A stretch of DNA of 64,000 bases, taken from positions 434,001-498,000 of the forward strand of contig NZ_KB907786.1 of the NCBI RefSeq assembly GCF_000382205.1, read 5' to 3'. How positions within the stretch are numbered: position 1 is the stretch's first letter; each line of letters starts with the position of its first letter. Source of the DNA: Dyadobacter beijingensis DSM 21582 (GTDB lineage Bacteria > Bacteroidota > Bacteroidia > Cytophagales > Spirosomataceae). Shown piece after piece: positions 1 to 8,889 of this stretch. The position numbers and the translations under genes are program-made. Under the pieces are notes generated by a model, which ran no database searches, was not told where the DNA came from, and saw only the letters and a list, made by a program, of their open reading frames with translations.

Positions 1-138
1 CACCTGAGGCAGGATTTGAAGGATGATGCCATAGGCCATCGAACCGTACAGATCATACACTTCGAGCGAGGTGAGTGTCTTGGGTTTGGATAATGCCTGG
101 CCGTTAACGCCATTGCCGGCTCGTTCTAATTCATTCAT
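1..138 (-). CDS. RNA polymerase sigma factor, ECF-like, N-terminal fragment (cut by window edge)
   Basis: This is a 46-codon open frame that starts with ATG at 138 and runs off the left edge without a stop. After about 24 variable residues it reads SLEVYDLYGSMAYGIILQIL, which resembles the opening helix of sigma-70 region 2 in ECF sigma factors, the part that begins core-polymerase binding. The DNA-binding regions lie outside the window, so the family call rests on one short motif. No Shine-Dalgarno sequence or clear TAnnTTTG element was found in the 247 bases that separate it from the divergent gene at 386. Confidence 0.55.
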   Translation of the reverse strand, partial: MNELERAGNGVNGQALSKPKTLTSLEVYDLYGSMAYGIILQILPQV

Positions 139-373
139 ACACTGCAATTAATTAATCGGATGTTGGTCGGGTAAGTTATCGGTCGTGCATTATAACGTTG
201 AATTTAAGGAAGTTTCAGTCAATAGTGTGAGGCATTACGGGTAAATTTAATGTAATAAGATTAATAAAAGGTTAGGTGAGGTTAAAAACTTTGTAGTCGA
301 TCTTAGAACTATTTCTTGGTTTCCTGCTTTGTAAATCCCTGCATTTTTCACTTTCAGGATGGTTTTCGCTGGT

Positions 374-381
374 TAACTTTG
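374..381 (+). promoter_or_regulatory. Possible Bacteroidota -7 element (TAACTTTG)
   Basis: TAACTTTG matches the Bacteroidota -7 consensus TAnnTTTG exactly. It ends only four bases before the ATG at 386, so a transcript from it would have almost no leader. The -33 side is weak (TTTC at 352-355). It may be a chance match. Confidence 0.35.
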
Positions 382-385
382 CGCT

Positions 386-1042
386 ATGAGAGACAAGATA
401 GCAGTCATTTTTGACATGGATGGCGTGATTTGCCATACCAATCCTTACCATTCCCGCGCATTTCGCGCGTTTTTCTCCAAAAGAAACCTTTCACCTACCG
501 AAGAAGACTTTGCCCAACATATGTATGGCAAAAGCAACAGCTACATTCTGAGCCACTTTTTACAGCGGGTGATCGAAGGCGATGAGTTGCTGCAAATGGA
601 GGACGAAAAGGAAAGCCTTTTCCGTGAATTGTATGAGCCGTACGTGGAGCCGATTACGGGAATCGTGGCATTCATGCAGGACCTGAAAGCCAATGGAGCG
701 GCCCTTGGTGTAGCAACCTCGGCCCCGCGTGCCAACCTCGACCTCATTATGAGCAAAGTCCCTGTCCGTGAAATGCTGGGCTCGATCCTGGCGAGCGAAG
801 ATGTGAAAAAACATAAGCCGGACCCGGAAGTATACCTCACCTCCGCCCGGAACCTGGGTATGGAACCGGCACAATGCGTTGTGTTCGAAGATTCATTTTC
901 TGGCGTTTCGGCGGCGCTGAATGCAGGGATGCGGGTGGTAGGCGTGCTGAGCTCGCACACGCGGGAAGAGCTGCCGCCGTGCAACCTGTATGTAAACGAT
1001 TACAGCGACCTTTCCTACGAAAAGATCGCTGCACTGTTTTGA
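386..1042 (+). CDS. HAD family hydrolase, beta-phosphoglucomutase-like
   Basis: A 218-residue cytoplasmic phosphatase or phosphomutase of the haloacid dehalogenase superfamily. All four HAD motifs are visible: the DxD nucleophile motif at D10 and D12 (IFDMDGV), the motif II threonine near residue 111, the motif III lysine in KHKPDPEVY near 144, and the ED acid pair near 168-169 followed by SFSGVSAALNAGM. The helical cap between residues 15 and 85 is typical of beta-phosphoglucomutase and sugar-phosphatase relatives. The substrate cannot be read from the sequence. The start is fixed because the nucleophile strand begins within a few residues of this Met. The gene converges with the next one, leaving only four bases between stops. 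Confidence 0.85.
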   Translation: MRDKIAVIFDMDGVICHTNPYHSRAFRAFFSKRNLSPTEEDFAQHMYGKSNSYILSHFLQRVIEGDELLQMEDEKESLFRELYEPYVEPITGIVAFMQDLKANGAALGVATSAPRANLDLIMSKVPVREMLGSILASEDVKKHKPDPEVYLTSARNLGMEPAQCVVFEDSFSGVSAALNAGMRVVGVLSSHTREELPPCNLYVNDYSDLSYEKIAALF

Positions 1043-1046
1043 AACG

Positions 1047-2696
1047 CTATAATGTGACGGGATCGGTGACCTTAATGTCGAATGCGCCCGTCAGTACTTT
1101 GTCGTTCCGCTTGATTTGGAGGAATATCCGGTACTGGCCGCCTTGCGGGAAGGAATAGGGGAACGTGATGCGTGTGCCATGTTCCATGCCCGTCATGCCG
1201 CCCTCCGCCGGATTATACATACCCATTTCCTTCATGAGAAATATCTCCCGGTCTACCGTCGGCATGGCTTTGAGGTGGGCCAGGTGGCGGTCGATGCTGT
1301 CGCGGAAAGTGGCGGGTTTCGGCCATTTGGCTACGCGCGAAGTGTCGGAAATGCGGCTTTCGAACGATTGTTCCGCCGCCATCGAATAGGAGCCGCTCGG
1401 GTGCAGGTGAATGTACACGGAGCCGTCGGAGCGCATAACCACCGCGTGGCCGAGCATACCCAGGTATGGTTCGGGGAAGCAGGGGCTGTTATCCGGGTTG
1501 AATATTTCAAAATTAAGCTGATACGGTTTGCCGGCTTCGAGCGGCTTGTCGGGCTTGCCTTCCCAGATGGCGTAAGAGCCGTCCTTGAAAACCGTTTTCG
1601 TTCCCGGCTTGCCGCAAATGACTACATTCTCGCCCATCGGCACGCGGCCGGGCGTGTCGAGCGGATCGGTGATAATGTAGGTGTCTTCGCCGGATGATGC
1701 GGCACTGGTTTTCGCTTTCGGCGCACTGATTTCCAGGGTATCCACCATTGTTTCCGCGAAGCCGGAATACTGAACAATGTCGGAGTAGACGAGGTATTTT
1801 CCCGCCGGCAATTCGGGCAATGCGGCCTGGAAGGTGAGGCTATCCTTACGGTCGGGGTGGAAGTGGGCGAATGCATCCAGGCCCGGCATGCGGACGAGGA
1901 ATGTATGCATCAGCTTTCCGTGATCGGGGATGAGCGTACTCAGCATGCTGCCTTTCGACCTCCGGTCCCATTTTGTCGTATCGATTTTTAATTGGAATAT
2001 CCTTTGAGAATCTGCTTCGATGACAGCCGTTTTGGCATTAAGCGGTTTGTAAAGCCACTGCTTGTATTCCGCTGCCCAGCTATCCCACCAGCTGCTGCCG
2101 CCGTACAATATGAGTGAGCAAACGGCCGTGGCAATGCCCATATTGATCCACCGCTTCCGCTTTTGTGCTACGGTTAATGTCTGGCCGGGTTTCAGCAAGC
2201 CGTCGCTCACGCTGGCGCCGATGGTGGTGATCATGAGTAAAAACAGGAGCAATCCGAAAATGCTCAGCCCGATGCCGAGGCCCTTGGGCATATCGCGCTC
2301 GGCCGTGGAGACGGCTACGATCGGGATGACGAGCTGGGCATCGCCCTGAATACCTTCAATGCTGATCTGCGCGCTGGACGAGCCCCATTCCATGAGCCAC
2401 ACCGTACCCTGAAACTGGCCTTTCTGGCCCGGGACGGGCATCAGCGGGTCGGGGGATGGCGCGCCTTTGTCTCCCGAATAGAAATAAATGGGCCGTACCG
2501 ACACTTTGCGGGCTTCCCCGTATTCGATATAGACGGTCACCTGGGCGGTCCCGGGGATCACGTCGGGCGGGGTGACGCTCACGAGCACCTTATATGCGCC
2601 GGCTTGCGCCTGCATTTGCACGCCTGCGCTGCCTACGTGTGCGTACGAGGCAATGCCTTGCAGCAATAAAATCAGGAGGATCAGATATTTTTTCAT
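1047..2696 (-). CDS. Exported membrane-anchored protein with two His-rich (HxHP) modules, function unknown
   Basis: I do not recognise a named family. The protein (549 residues from ATG 2696) has a signal peptide (1-19, ending SYAH), a beta-rich extracytoplasmic domain resembling FixH/YtkA-like folds (about 20-130), two membrane segments near 140-161 and 187-203, and a large C-terminal part. That part carries two similar modules: one with HGKLMH and AHFHP (about 259-281), and one reading LGHAVVMRSDGSVYIHLHP further on. Such clustered His and Met suggest copper or another metal, but this is inference. The start at 2696 overlaps the stop of the upstream gene as ATGA, and the leader peptide begins exactly there, so the two genes are translationally coupled. 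Confidence 0.7.
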   Translation of the reverse strand: MKKYLILLILLLQGIASYAHVGSAGVQMQAQAGAYKVLVSVTPPDVIPGTAQVTVYIEYGEARKVSVRPIYFYSGDKGAPSPDPLMPVPGQKGQFQGTVWLMEWGSSSAQISIEGIQGDAQLVIPIVAVSTAERDMPKGLGIGLSIFGLLLFLLMITTIGASVSDGLLKPGQTLTVAQKRKRWINMGIATAVCSLILYGGSSWWDSWAAEYKQWLYKPLNAKTAVIEADSQRIFQLKIDTTKWDRRSKGSMLSTLIPDHGKLMHTFLVRMPGLDAFAHFHPDRKDSLTFQAALPELPAGKYLVYSDIVQYSGFAETMVDTLEISAPKAKTSAASSGEDTYIITDPLDTPGRVPMGENVVICGKPGTKTVFKDGSYAIWEGKPDKPLEAGKPYQLNFEIFNPDNSPCFPEPYLGMLGHAVVMRSDGSVYIHLHPSGSYSMAAEQSFESRISDTSRVAKWPKPATFRDSIDRHLAHLKAMPTVDREIFLMKEMGMYNPAEGGMTGMEHGTRITFPYSFPQGGQYRIFLQIKRNDKVLTGAFDIKVTDPVTL

Positions 2697-3907
2697 CGTT
2701 GAATCTTGTGCATCCAGTTGCCCCACGCCAGTCCGATGCGGGTGGATATTAATGTTGATACCAATGCAATACCGAGGCCTTTGAGCAGCGCAGGGATTTC
2801 CTCGACCATCCACGGCCCGAATTTGTAGCGGTATTGCCAGTTGGGGTCATTGCCAAAATACCAGTAGTGGCTGCCGAAAAACCAGTTGCGGGCATGGGGC
2901 GATTCCATCAGGAACCCGCCAAAGAACCATTGAACTACAAAAAAAGACACGAGAAATGCGGTGCCGAGCAGCGCGGTAAGTTTCCAGTCGTTCCAATGCG
3001 CGTAGCGGTGGCGGAGGATATCGACCACGATGGACGGCACGATCAGCAGCAGCGGGAAATGAAAGCCCTGGTAATGGGAAATGTGGTTCAAAATCGGGCC
3101 TAGCTTGGGTTCCGCGGGGAATAGCGGAATGATCCAGAGTGTGCCCAGCATCAATGCCGTGTACACGCCAGACACGGCGGTAATGGCCCATTTGTGCGAA
3201 ACGGCTTTGCCGACAGCCATCAGCAGCAGCGGAAACGCCGCGCCCGCGAAAATGTAGAAGCTCGAACGGTGCATGCGCATCCGCCCCAATTCTTCGGAAA
3301 TTAATGTAAACCAGATCGTCAGCAGGAAGCCTGCCGACAATGCAAATAGCCAGAAAAGGATTTTGTCCAAATGCCTGCTTTCGTCCAGCCCGGCGAAGAG
3401 CTTCATCTGGTTTTTTACGGCGATCACGCTGATCATCGCCCCGAACTGGATGCCGATAATGCCGAGAATGAGCACGGTATGCGGCGGTGAGAGGATCGTC
3501 ACGTCGAGGCCGTAGGTGTTGTGCCACCAGTCGTCGAACGGTGCGGAGGTGAGCATCATCAATGCGCCCCAAACACAGAACAGCGAACCCAGCGAGCTGT
3601 AAAAAAAGCCCCAGATTTTGACGCTGCCCGCTTTTTCGACGGCCGTGCCTTTGAATGTTTTTCGTAAAATCTCAAAACCGGAAAACAGCCCGGCCACCAC
3701 AGCGCCGAGGTAAATGACCAAATGCGGCGGTGAAAGCAGGCCGTCGCGGCCGATGCTCAAATGCCAGCATATATCCCAGATGAGCCCGGTAATCACACAG
3801 AACGAGGCAAATACGGTGGCGTAAATGTAAGCCGGGATACCCGGACTGGCCTGTAAGGTCAATGTCCGGTCGCCGGTAAACGGCGGTGGGGCAGTGGTGT
3901 TGGGCAT
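2693..3907 (-). CDS. Polytopic membrane protein with duplicated D-x3-H...SPPH motif, function unknown
   Basis: An integral membrane protein of about 404 residues with roughly nine hydrophobic segments. An internal duplication is visible. The first copy has D45, WH at 48-49, D55 and SPPH ending at 62. The second has D125, WH at 128-129, D135 and SPPH ending at 143; both are followed by a hydrophobic helix. The C-terminal half adds many more histidines (for example HISHYQGFHF near 275-283 and ESPHARNWFFGSHYW near 335-349). The repeated Asp and His pattern suggests a buried metal site, which is inference. An alternative start lies at 3952. It is the first gene of a two-gene unit with the HxHP protein and overlaps it by four bases. 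Confidence 0.7.
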   Translation of the reverse strand: MPNTTAPPPFTGDRTLTLQASPGIPAYIYATVFASFCVITGLIWDICWHLSIGRDGLLSPPHLVIYLGAVVAGLFSGFEILRKTFKGTAVEKAGSVKIWGFFYSSLGSLFCVWGALMMLTSAPFDDWWHNTYGLDVTILSPPHTVLILGIIGIQFGAMISVIAVKNQMKLFAGLDESRHLDKILFWLFALSAGFLLTIWFTLISEELGRMRMHRSSFYIFAGAAFPLLLMAVGKAVSHKWAITAVSGVYTALMLGTLWIIPLFPAEPKLGPILNHISHYQGFHFPLLLIVPSIVVDILRHRYAHWNDWKLTALLGTAFLVSFFVVQWFFGGFLMESPHARNWFFGSHYWYFGNDPNWQYRYKFGPWMVEEIPALLKGLGIALVSTLISTRIGLAWGNWMHKIQR

Positions 3908-4012
3908 ATTGCGGAGGAATTGAGTGATGACTGCAAATTTCGAAAAGGACAATCACATTCCGCGCTACCCCTATGGCTTTCTGTATTTAAATCGGGCGGA
4001 GTTCGTAAACGG

Positions 4013-4669
4013 TCAGAATGGCCGCATGGCTTTCACGAAACGGCCTTTGAAATAGGTGGAAAAAAGATTGTCTTCCCGGACGCCCTTCGAAGTGGAAGCG
4101 TGGATGAATATGATTTCCTCGCGGCTGCGAACATCGGTGACGATGCCGGCGTGTGATACGTAGCCTTCCTTGCCTGCCTCGGGCACAAAAAACAGCCAGT
4201 CGCCGGGTTTGATTTCGGCCACGCTGCCGACCTCCTGCCCGAATTCGGATTGCTGCCACGAAATGCGGGGCACTTTCACGCCCATTTCGGAATATACCTG
4301 ACAAATAAGGCCGGAGCAGTCGATCCCTTGCTTATCGTTGCCGCCGGAGCGGTAGGGGGTACCGGTGTATGTCCGGGCGATCTGTACCACTTCCGGCACA
4401 TTGCCCGTATTGGCATCGCCGGGGCGGGAGTAGGTGGGGGTGGTAGTTCTGGCAGGAGTAGGTTTTCGGGTGGGGGCTTTGGCTACCGGTTTTCGGGCCG
4501 GCGATGTCCTTCCCCGCGATGCTGTATTTCTCGATGCAGGTGCGCGTGAGCTTCGGTACGACGAACTGCGCTCAGGCGTTTTGCGGAGCGTGTCGCAGGA
4601 AAACAGCCATGTCGTGATCAGGAGTGTGAAAATCGTGCAGGAAAGGGATGGGGAAAGGTACTTCTTCAT
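4013..4669 (-). CDS. NlpC/P60 (C40) family cell-wall peptidase, lipoprotein
   Basis: A 218-residue peptidoglycan hydrolase, likely a gamma-D-glutamyl-diamino-acid endopeptidase. The N-terminus is a lipoprotein signal ending LFSC with the lipid-bearing Cys at 25. Residues 30-90 form a basic linker rich in Ser, Arg, Pro and Thr that would span the periplasm. The C40 catalytic domain fills 90-218, with the nucleophile C118 in GIDCSG, H173 in VSHAG and a third polar residue H190 in FIHAS. It is transcribed away from the FAH gene. Function as a cell-wall enzyme is well supported; the exact bond cut is inferred from the family. Confidence 0.9.
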   Translation of the reverse strand: MKKYLSPSLSCTIFTLLITTWLFSCDTLRKTPERSSSYRSSRAPASRNTASRGRTSPARKPVAKAPTRKPTPARTTTPTYSRPGDANTGNVPEVVQIARTYTGTPYRSGGNDKQGIDCSGLICQVYSEMGVKVPRISWQQSEFGQEVGSVAEIKPGDWLFFVPEAGKEGYVSHAGIVTDVRSREEIIFIHASTSKGVREDNLFSTYFKGRFVKAMRPF

Positions 4670-4754
4670 GCGTAAGCGGAATTGGCCTGATTACTTTTTT
4701 CAAAAATAGCATTATTATTTTAACTGCATTAGTCCCGAAAAATTGTGACAGATA

Positions 4755-4785
4755 TTGTAGGCTCCCTCCTTTGTAAGTAGCTTTG
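4755..4785 (+). promoter_or_regulatory. Promoter for the FAH-family gene
   Basis: TTG at 4755-4757, a 20-base spacer and TAGCTTTG at 4778-4785 match the Bacteroidota sigma factor consensus at both elements. The start codon lies 41 bases downstream of the -7 element. Confidence 0.6.
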
Positions 4786-4826
4786 TCCCTGACGTTCATT
4801 CCTTTTAAATTAGCATTTGACCCCTG

Positions 4827-5438
4827 ATGAAAATTATTTGTGTAGGCCGGAATTACGCAGAGCATATCGCCGAACTGAACAACCAGACGCCCGATTCCCC
4901 GGTTATATTCCTGAAACCTGAAACCTCACAGCTCCGCCCGGGAGAGGATTTTTACTATCCCGAATTTTCAAAAGACGTTCATTACGAAGTGGAACTGGTC
5001 GTGAAAATCAACCGGGCAGGAAAGAATATCGAAGAGAAATTTGCACCCAAATATTACAGCGAAATCGGCATAGGGATCGATTTTACGGCCCGCGACCTGC
5101 AATCGGAACTGAAAGCGAAAGGCCTGCCCTGGGAGCTGGCGAAGGCATTTAACGGGTCGGCGCCCGTTTCGGACTTTGTGCCGGTTGCGGACTTTGCCGA
5201 TATCCAGGACATTAATTTCAGTCTCGACCTAAACGGCGAAACGCGGCAGAACGGCAACTCGTCGATGATGATCTACCGCATTAATTACCTGATCTCGTTC
5301 GTATCCAAATTCTTCATGCTCAAAACGGGCGATCTGATCTTTACAGGCACCCCGAAAGGCGTAGGTCCGGTGCAGATCGGTGACAAGCTGACGGCCTCGA
5401 TCGAAGGCAAGAAGATGCTCGAACTGTTCGTTAAGTAA
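4827..5438 (+). CDS. Fumarylacetoacetate hydrolase family protein
   Basis: A 203-residue single-domain FAH protein, the size of the small acylpyruvase/oxaloacetate-decarboxylase type. It carries the family's metal-binding features: the paired acids in HYEVELVV (E54, E56), the acid D85 in IGIDFTARD, and the loop LIFTGTPKGVGP near the C-terminus. Members cleave or decarboxylate small beta-keto acids in the cytoplasm with Mg or Mn. The start at 4827 places the conserved CVGRNYAEHI at the very N-terminus, as in other members. The substrate is not defined by sequence. A promoter is visible upstream and the M23 peptidase gene follows after 41 bases. Confidence 0.9.
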   Translation: MKIICVGRNYAEHIAELNNQTPDSPVIFLKPETSQLRPGEDFYYPEFSKDVHYEVELVVKINRAGKNIEEKFAPKYYSEIGIGIDFTARDLQSELKAKGLPWELAKAFNGSAPVSDFVPVADFADIQDINFSLDLNGETRQNGNSSMMIYRINYLISFVSKFFMLKTGDLIFTGTPKGVGPVQIGDKLTASIEGKKMLELFVK

Positions 5439-5479
5439 ACCGTACTCTTCAAATCACCCGGTCGGTATACCGGCTATTC

Positions 5480-7450
5480 ATGCACTTTTTCATGCGTCAT
5501 TATTTCCGGGCATTTGTCCGTTCAGGGCTGTTTGTATTGGGGTTGGCAGGTGTTGCACAGGTTTCATTGGCCCAAAAACAATCATATCCCAAAGGCTATT
5601 ACCAGTTTCCCATCCGCCCCGGACTACCCAATTCGCTGGCCGGCGGGTTGGGCGATCTGCGAAGCAACCATTTCCACGCCGGGCTGGATATCCGCACGCA
5701 GCAGCGCGAGGGCCTGCCCGTGTACGCGGCCGCGGAAGGTTATGTGTATAAAGTGGCCGTGCAGCGCACCGGTTACGGCAATGTGATCTATTTGCGGCAT
5801 CCCAACGGGCAGACGACCGTTTACGGCCATTTGCTGAAATTCAGCGATCCGCTCGCGACATGGGTGCGGCAGGAGCAATATAAAAAACAGACATTCGAAA
5901 TCGACCTGTTCCCGGAAGCCGGGCAGTTTACCTTCAAAAAAGGCGAGGTGATCGCATTATCGGGCAATACGGGTGGCTCCGCGGGGCCGCATTTGCACTT
6001 CGAGGTGCGTGATTCCAAGGATAATTACCTGAACCCGCTGTATTTCGGGTTTAATGAAATCCAGGATGTGACGCCGCCGAAATTCGTCAACCTGGCGATC
6101 AGGCCGCTGGATATAAATGGCCGGGTGAACGGGCAGTTCGAGCGGAAAGTTTATGCGCCTGTGAAACTGAAAGACGGCACCTGGCGGCTGAATGCGCCCG
6201 TTACGGCCACGGGCATTATCGGGCTGGATATGGTGGCGCACGACCAGATGACCGGCACCGGTTTCCGGTATGGTTTGCAATGCATTGAAATCCGGATGGA
6301 CGGACAGGAGGTATTTTCCTACAACATCGAAGTGTTTCCCAATGCTTCTACCCGCGATTACAACAATCTCATCGACTACGAAACCGAGCAGGCGACCGGC
6401 CAGCGTTTCCTGAAATGCTACGTGCCCGACGGGAATAAATTCAATTTATATAAGACGAATGCGATCAACGGCAAGCTGAATATTACCGATACGCTGAGCC
6501 ACGAGGTGAAAGTGCGCATTTCGGACTCTTTCGAGAATTTTTCGGAGCTGATATTCACCATCAAAGGTGAGCAGCAGAACCCTGAACTGCCCGTGTACAA
6601 TACCGAAGTGAACCCCGAATACCTGCAAACGGAAGTTCAGGAGAACACGCTCATCGTCCGGGCGAAGTATTACCGCAGCCAGGAGCCATTTGCGACTTTT
6701 TATACAAAAGGAAAAGAAGAACAGAAAAAGCCCGATCTGTACGCCGGCGAGTCCGCTGTTTTCCTGACGGATTTACGCGAAAAAATGCCCGATTCGGTGA
6801 AAGTTGGCACGACGATCGTCAAAACTTTCCTGCGGAGCCAGGTGCTGCCGGGCATTGCGTCGTCATTCAAGGAGGCGAAATGGTCGGTGGATTTTGGCAA
6901 TACCAGCTTGTTTGACACATTGTTCCTGATGGGCCAGCGGAATTTCAACGCATTAACGATCAATAACCGCGGTACGGCATTGAACGATTATATTCACGCG
7001 ACATTCACGCCGGAGAAGTCGCCGGAGGACAAGTCGCGTACTTTCGTTTACCGTTACCTCAACGGCGATTATCGCTTCCTGGGCGGGAAATGGGATGGGG
7101 ATATGATCCGCTTCGACACCCGTGAGCTGGGTACATTCGTGATCCAGCCGGACACGACACCGCCGCGCGTGCGGCTGGTCGAGCATAGCCAGCATCGCAT
7201 CCGCGGGTTCGTGGGCGACGGCCTGTCGGGCGTGGCCGATTTCAAGGCATTGGTGAACGGCGAATGGGTATTGCTGAATTATGATTTCAAAAAAGGCTAT
7301 ATCTGGTCGGAAAAACTCGATGATAGCCAGCCATTTGAAGGAGAACTCGTGCTGGAAGTGACGGATAGGGCAGGAAATAGTACTATCTTGCGAACAGAAT
7401 TGGTGGACCTGGTTGTTAAACCTAAGAAAACCAAAAAACGTAGAAGATAG
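5480..7450 (+). CDS. M23 family metallopeptidase (LytM-type), secreted
   Basis: A 656-residue exported protein with a signal peptide (about 1-31, ending SLAQ). The peptidase domain lies at about 40-195 and keeps the zinc ligands and catalytic histidines: HAGLD (H66, D70), GHLL (H117) and HLHFE (H171, H173). It would cut peptidoglycan cross-bridges in the periplasm. The remaining 450 residues are beta-rich and contain Ig-like stretches, with a lysine/arginine tail. This long C-terminal extension is common in Bacteroidota M23 proteins. A second possible Met lies at 5492. The bcp gene starts three bases after the stop, so the two are probably cotranscribed. Confidence 0.9.
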   Translation: MHFFMRHYFRAFVRSGLFVLGLAGVAQVSLAQKQSYPKGYYQFPIRPGLPNSLAGGLGDLRSNHFHAGLDIRTQQREGLPVYAAAEGYVYKVAVQRTGYGNVIYLRHPNGQTTVYGHLLKFSDPLATWVRQEQYKKQTFEIDLFPEAGQFTFKKGEVIALSGNTGGSAGPHLHFEVRDSKDNYLNPLYFGFNEIQDVTPPKFVNLAIRPLDINGRVNGQFERKVYAPVKLKDGTWRLNAPVTATGIIGLDMVAHDQMTGTGFRYGLQCIEIRMDGQEVFSYNIEVFPNASTRDYNNLIDYETEQATGQRFLKCYVPDGNKFNLYKTNAINGKLNITDTLSHEVKVRISDSFENFSELIFTIKGEQQNPELPVYNTEVNPEYLQTEVQENTLIVRAKYYRSQEPFATFYTKGKEEQKKPDLYAGESAVFLTDLREKMPDSVKVGTTIVKTFLRSQVLPGIASSFKEAKWSVDFGNTSLFDTLFLMGQRNFNALTINNRGTALNDYIHATFTPEKSPEDKSRTFVYRYLNGDYRFLGGKWDGDMIRFDTRELGTFVIQPDTTPPRVRLVEHSQHRIRGFVGDGLSGVADFKALVNGEWVLLNYDFKKGYIWSEKLDDSQPFEGELVLEVTDRAGNSTILRTELVDLVVKPKKTKKRRR

Positions 7451-7453
7451 ATT

Positions 7454-7912
7454 ATGGGACTACAAGTCGGTGACCCCGCACCCGCATTTTCAGCAAAAGA
7501 CCAGGATGGAAAAGAAGTAAAACTGTCGGATTTCAAAGGAGAAAAAGTCGTTTTGTACTTTTATCCGAAAGATAGCACACCTACCTGTACGAATCAGGCC
7601 TGCAACCTTCGTGACAACCATGAACTGCTCCTGAAAAAAGGATATAAAGTATTGGGCGTGAGCCCGGATAGTGAAAAGTCGCATCAGCGGTTTATCAAAA
7701 AATACAGCCTTCCTTTCCCCTTACTGGCTGATACCGAGCATAAAATGATCGAAGCGTATGGAGTTTGGGGAGAAAAAACGACGTTCGGCCGCACTTATAT
7801 GGGTGTACTCCGCACAACTTTCGTCATCAACAAAAAGGGGATCATTGAAGAGATCATTTCCAAAGTGGAATCGTCGAAACACACTGATCAAATTCTTGGA
7901 AAAACTGAATAA
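7454..7912 (+). CDS. bcp: Thioredoxin-dependent peroxiredoxin, Bcp/PrxQ type
   Basis: A 152-residue cytoplasmic thiol peroxidase that reduces hydrogen peroxide and organic hydroperoxides using thioredoxin. The peroxidatic C45 sits in the motif STPTCTNQAC, with the resolving C50 five residues later, which is the hallmark of the atypical two-Cys BCP/PrxQ group. The size and thioredoxin fold order are normal. It lies three bases downstream of the M23 peptidase gene and is likely in the same transcript. Confidence 0.93.
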   Translation: MGLQVGDPAPAFSAKDQDGKEVKLSDFKGEKVVLYFYPKDSTPTCTNQACNLRDNHELLLKKGYKVLGVSPDSEKSHQRFIKKYSLPFPLLADTEHKMIEAYGVWGEKTTFGRTYMGVLRTTFVINKKGIIEEIISKVESSKHTDQILGKTE

Positions 7913-8018
7913 TAATCAGTCATTTTAACATTCCGAATAGCAGGACATTTACGCCGCCTAAATCGTCCCAGCGTTCGGGTAACGGTATCAAGGACAGTCC
8001 AATAGAAAATAAACAAAA

Positions 8019-8876
8019 ATGGAAATTGAACAATTAGAAAAAGTTGCTTCCCAGGTTCGCAGGGACATCGTACGCATGGTACATGCTTGTCAGTCGGGTC
8101 ACCCGGGAGGTTCCCTGGGTTGTACCGATTTGTTGGTAGCACTGTATTTCGAGCGTATGAAGCTCAAAGAGCAGGATGGCAAGGTTGTATTCGATATGGA
8201 CGGTAAGGACGAAGACCTTTTCTTCCTTTCGAACGGCCACATTTCTCCTGTATGGTACAGCGTACTGGCCCGCAAGGGTTACTTCCCGACCGCCGAACTG
8301 GGTACTTTCCGTAAACTGGATTCCCGCTTGCAGGGGCACCCCACCACGCACGAGCACCTCGAAGGCATCCGGATCGCTTCCGGTTCACTCGGACAGGGCA
8401 TGTCGGTGGCGATCGGAGCGGCATTGTCGAAGAAGCTGAACAACGATAAATCAACGGTATATGTGCTCATGGGCGACGGCGAGCAGCAGGAAGGCCAGGT
8501 TTGGGAAGCGGCGATGTTCGCACCACACCACCAGGTCGACAACCTGATCGCGTTCATCGACCTGAACGGGCAGCAAATCGACGGCCCTACGCTGAAGGTA
8601 ATGAACAACCGCGACCTGGGCGCGAAATACGAAGCATTTGGCTGGGAAGTAATCTCCATTGAAGAAGGTAACGATATGGCCTCGATCGTCAAAGGATTGT
8701 ACGAAGCGAAAGGCCGCCTCGGACATGGCCGTCCGATCATGGTACTGCTCCACACCGGCATGGGCTACGGGGTGGATTTCATGATGGGAAGCCACAAATG
8801 GCACGGTGTAGCGCCTAACGACGAACAGTTGGCTGCTGCGCTTGCTCAATTGGAAGAAACTTTGGGAGATTATTAA
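8019..8876 (+). CDS. Transketolase, N-terminal subunit
   Basis: A 285-residue protein equal to the first (thiamine diphosphate-binding) domain of transketolase. Visible features are SGHPGGSLG near 26-34, the GDGE signature at 152-155 and the cofactor-metal motif ending LNGQQIDG. With the next gene it forms a two-subunit transketolase that moves two-carbon ketol units between sugar phosphates in the pentose phosphate pathway. The missing pyrimidine-binding domain is supplied by the downstream gene, 13 bases away, so this is a natural split and not a frameshift. Split forms are common in Bacteroidota, archaea and Gram-positives. Confidence 0.93.
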   Translation: MEIEQLEKVASQVRRDIVRMVHACQSGHPGGSLGCTDLLVALYFERMKLKEQDGKVVFDMDGKDEDLFFLSNGHISPVWYSVLARKGYFPTAELGTFRKLDSRLQGHPTTHEHLEGIRIASGSLGQGMSVAIGAALSKKLNNDKSTVYVLMGDGEQQEGQVWEAAMFAPHHQVDNLIAFIDLNGQQIDGPTLKVMNNRDLGAKYEAFGWEVISIEEGNDMASIVKGLYEAKGRLGHGRPIMVLLHTGMGYGVDFMMGSHKWHGVAPNDEQLAAALAQLEETLGDY

Positions 8877-8889
8877 TTGAGAAACGACA

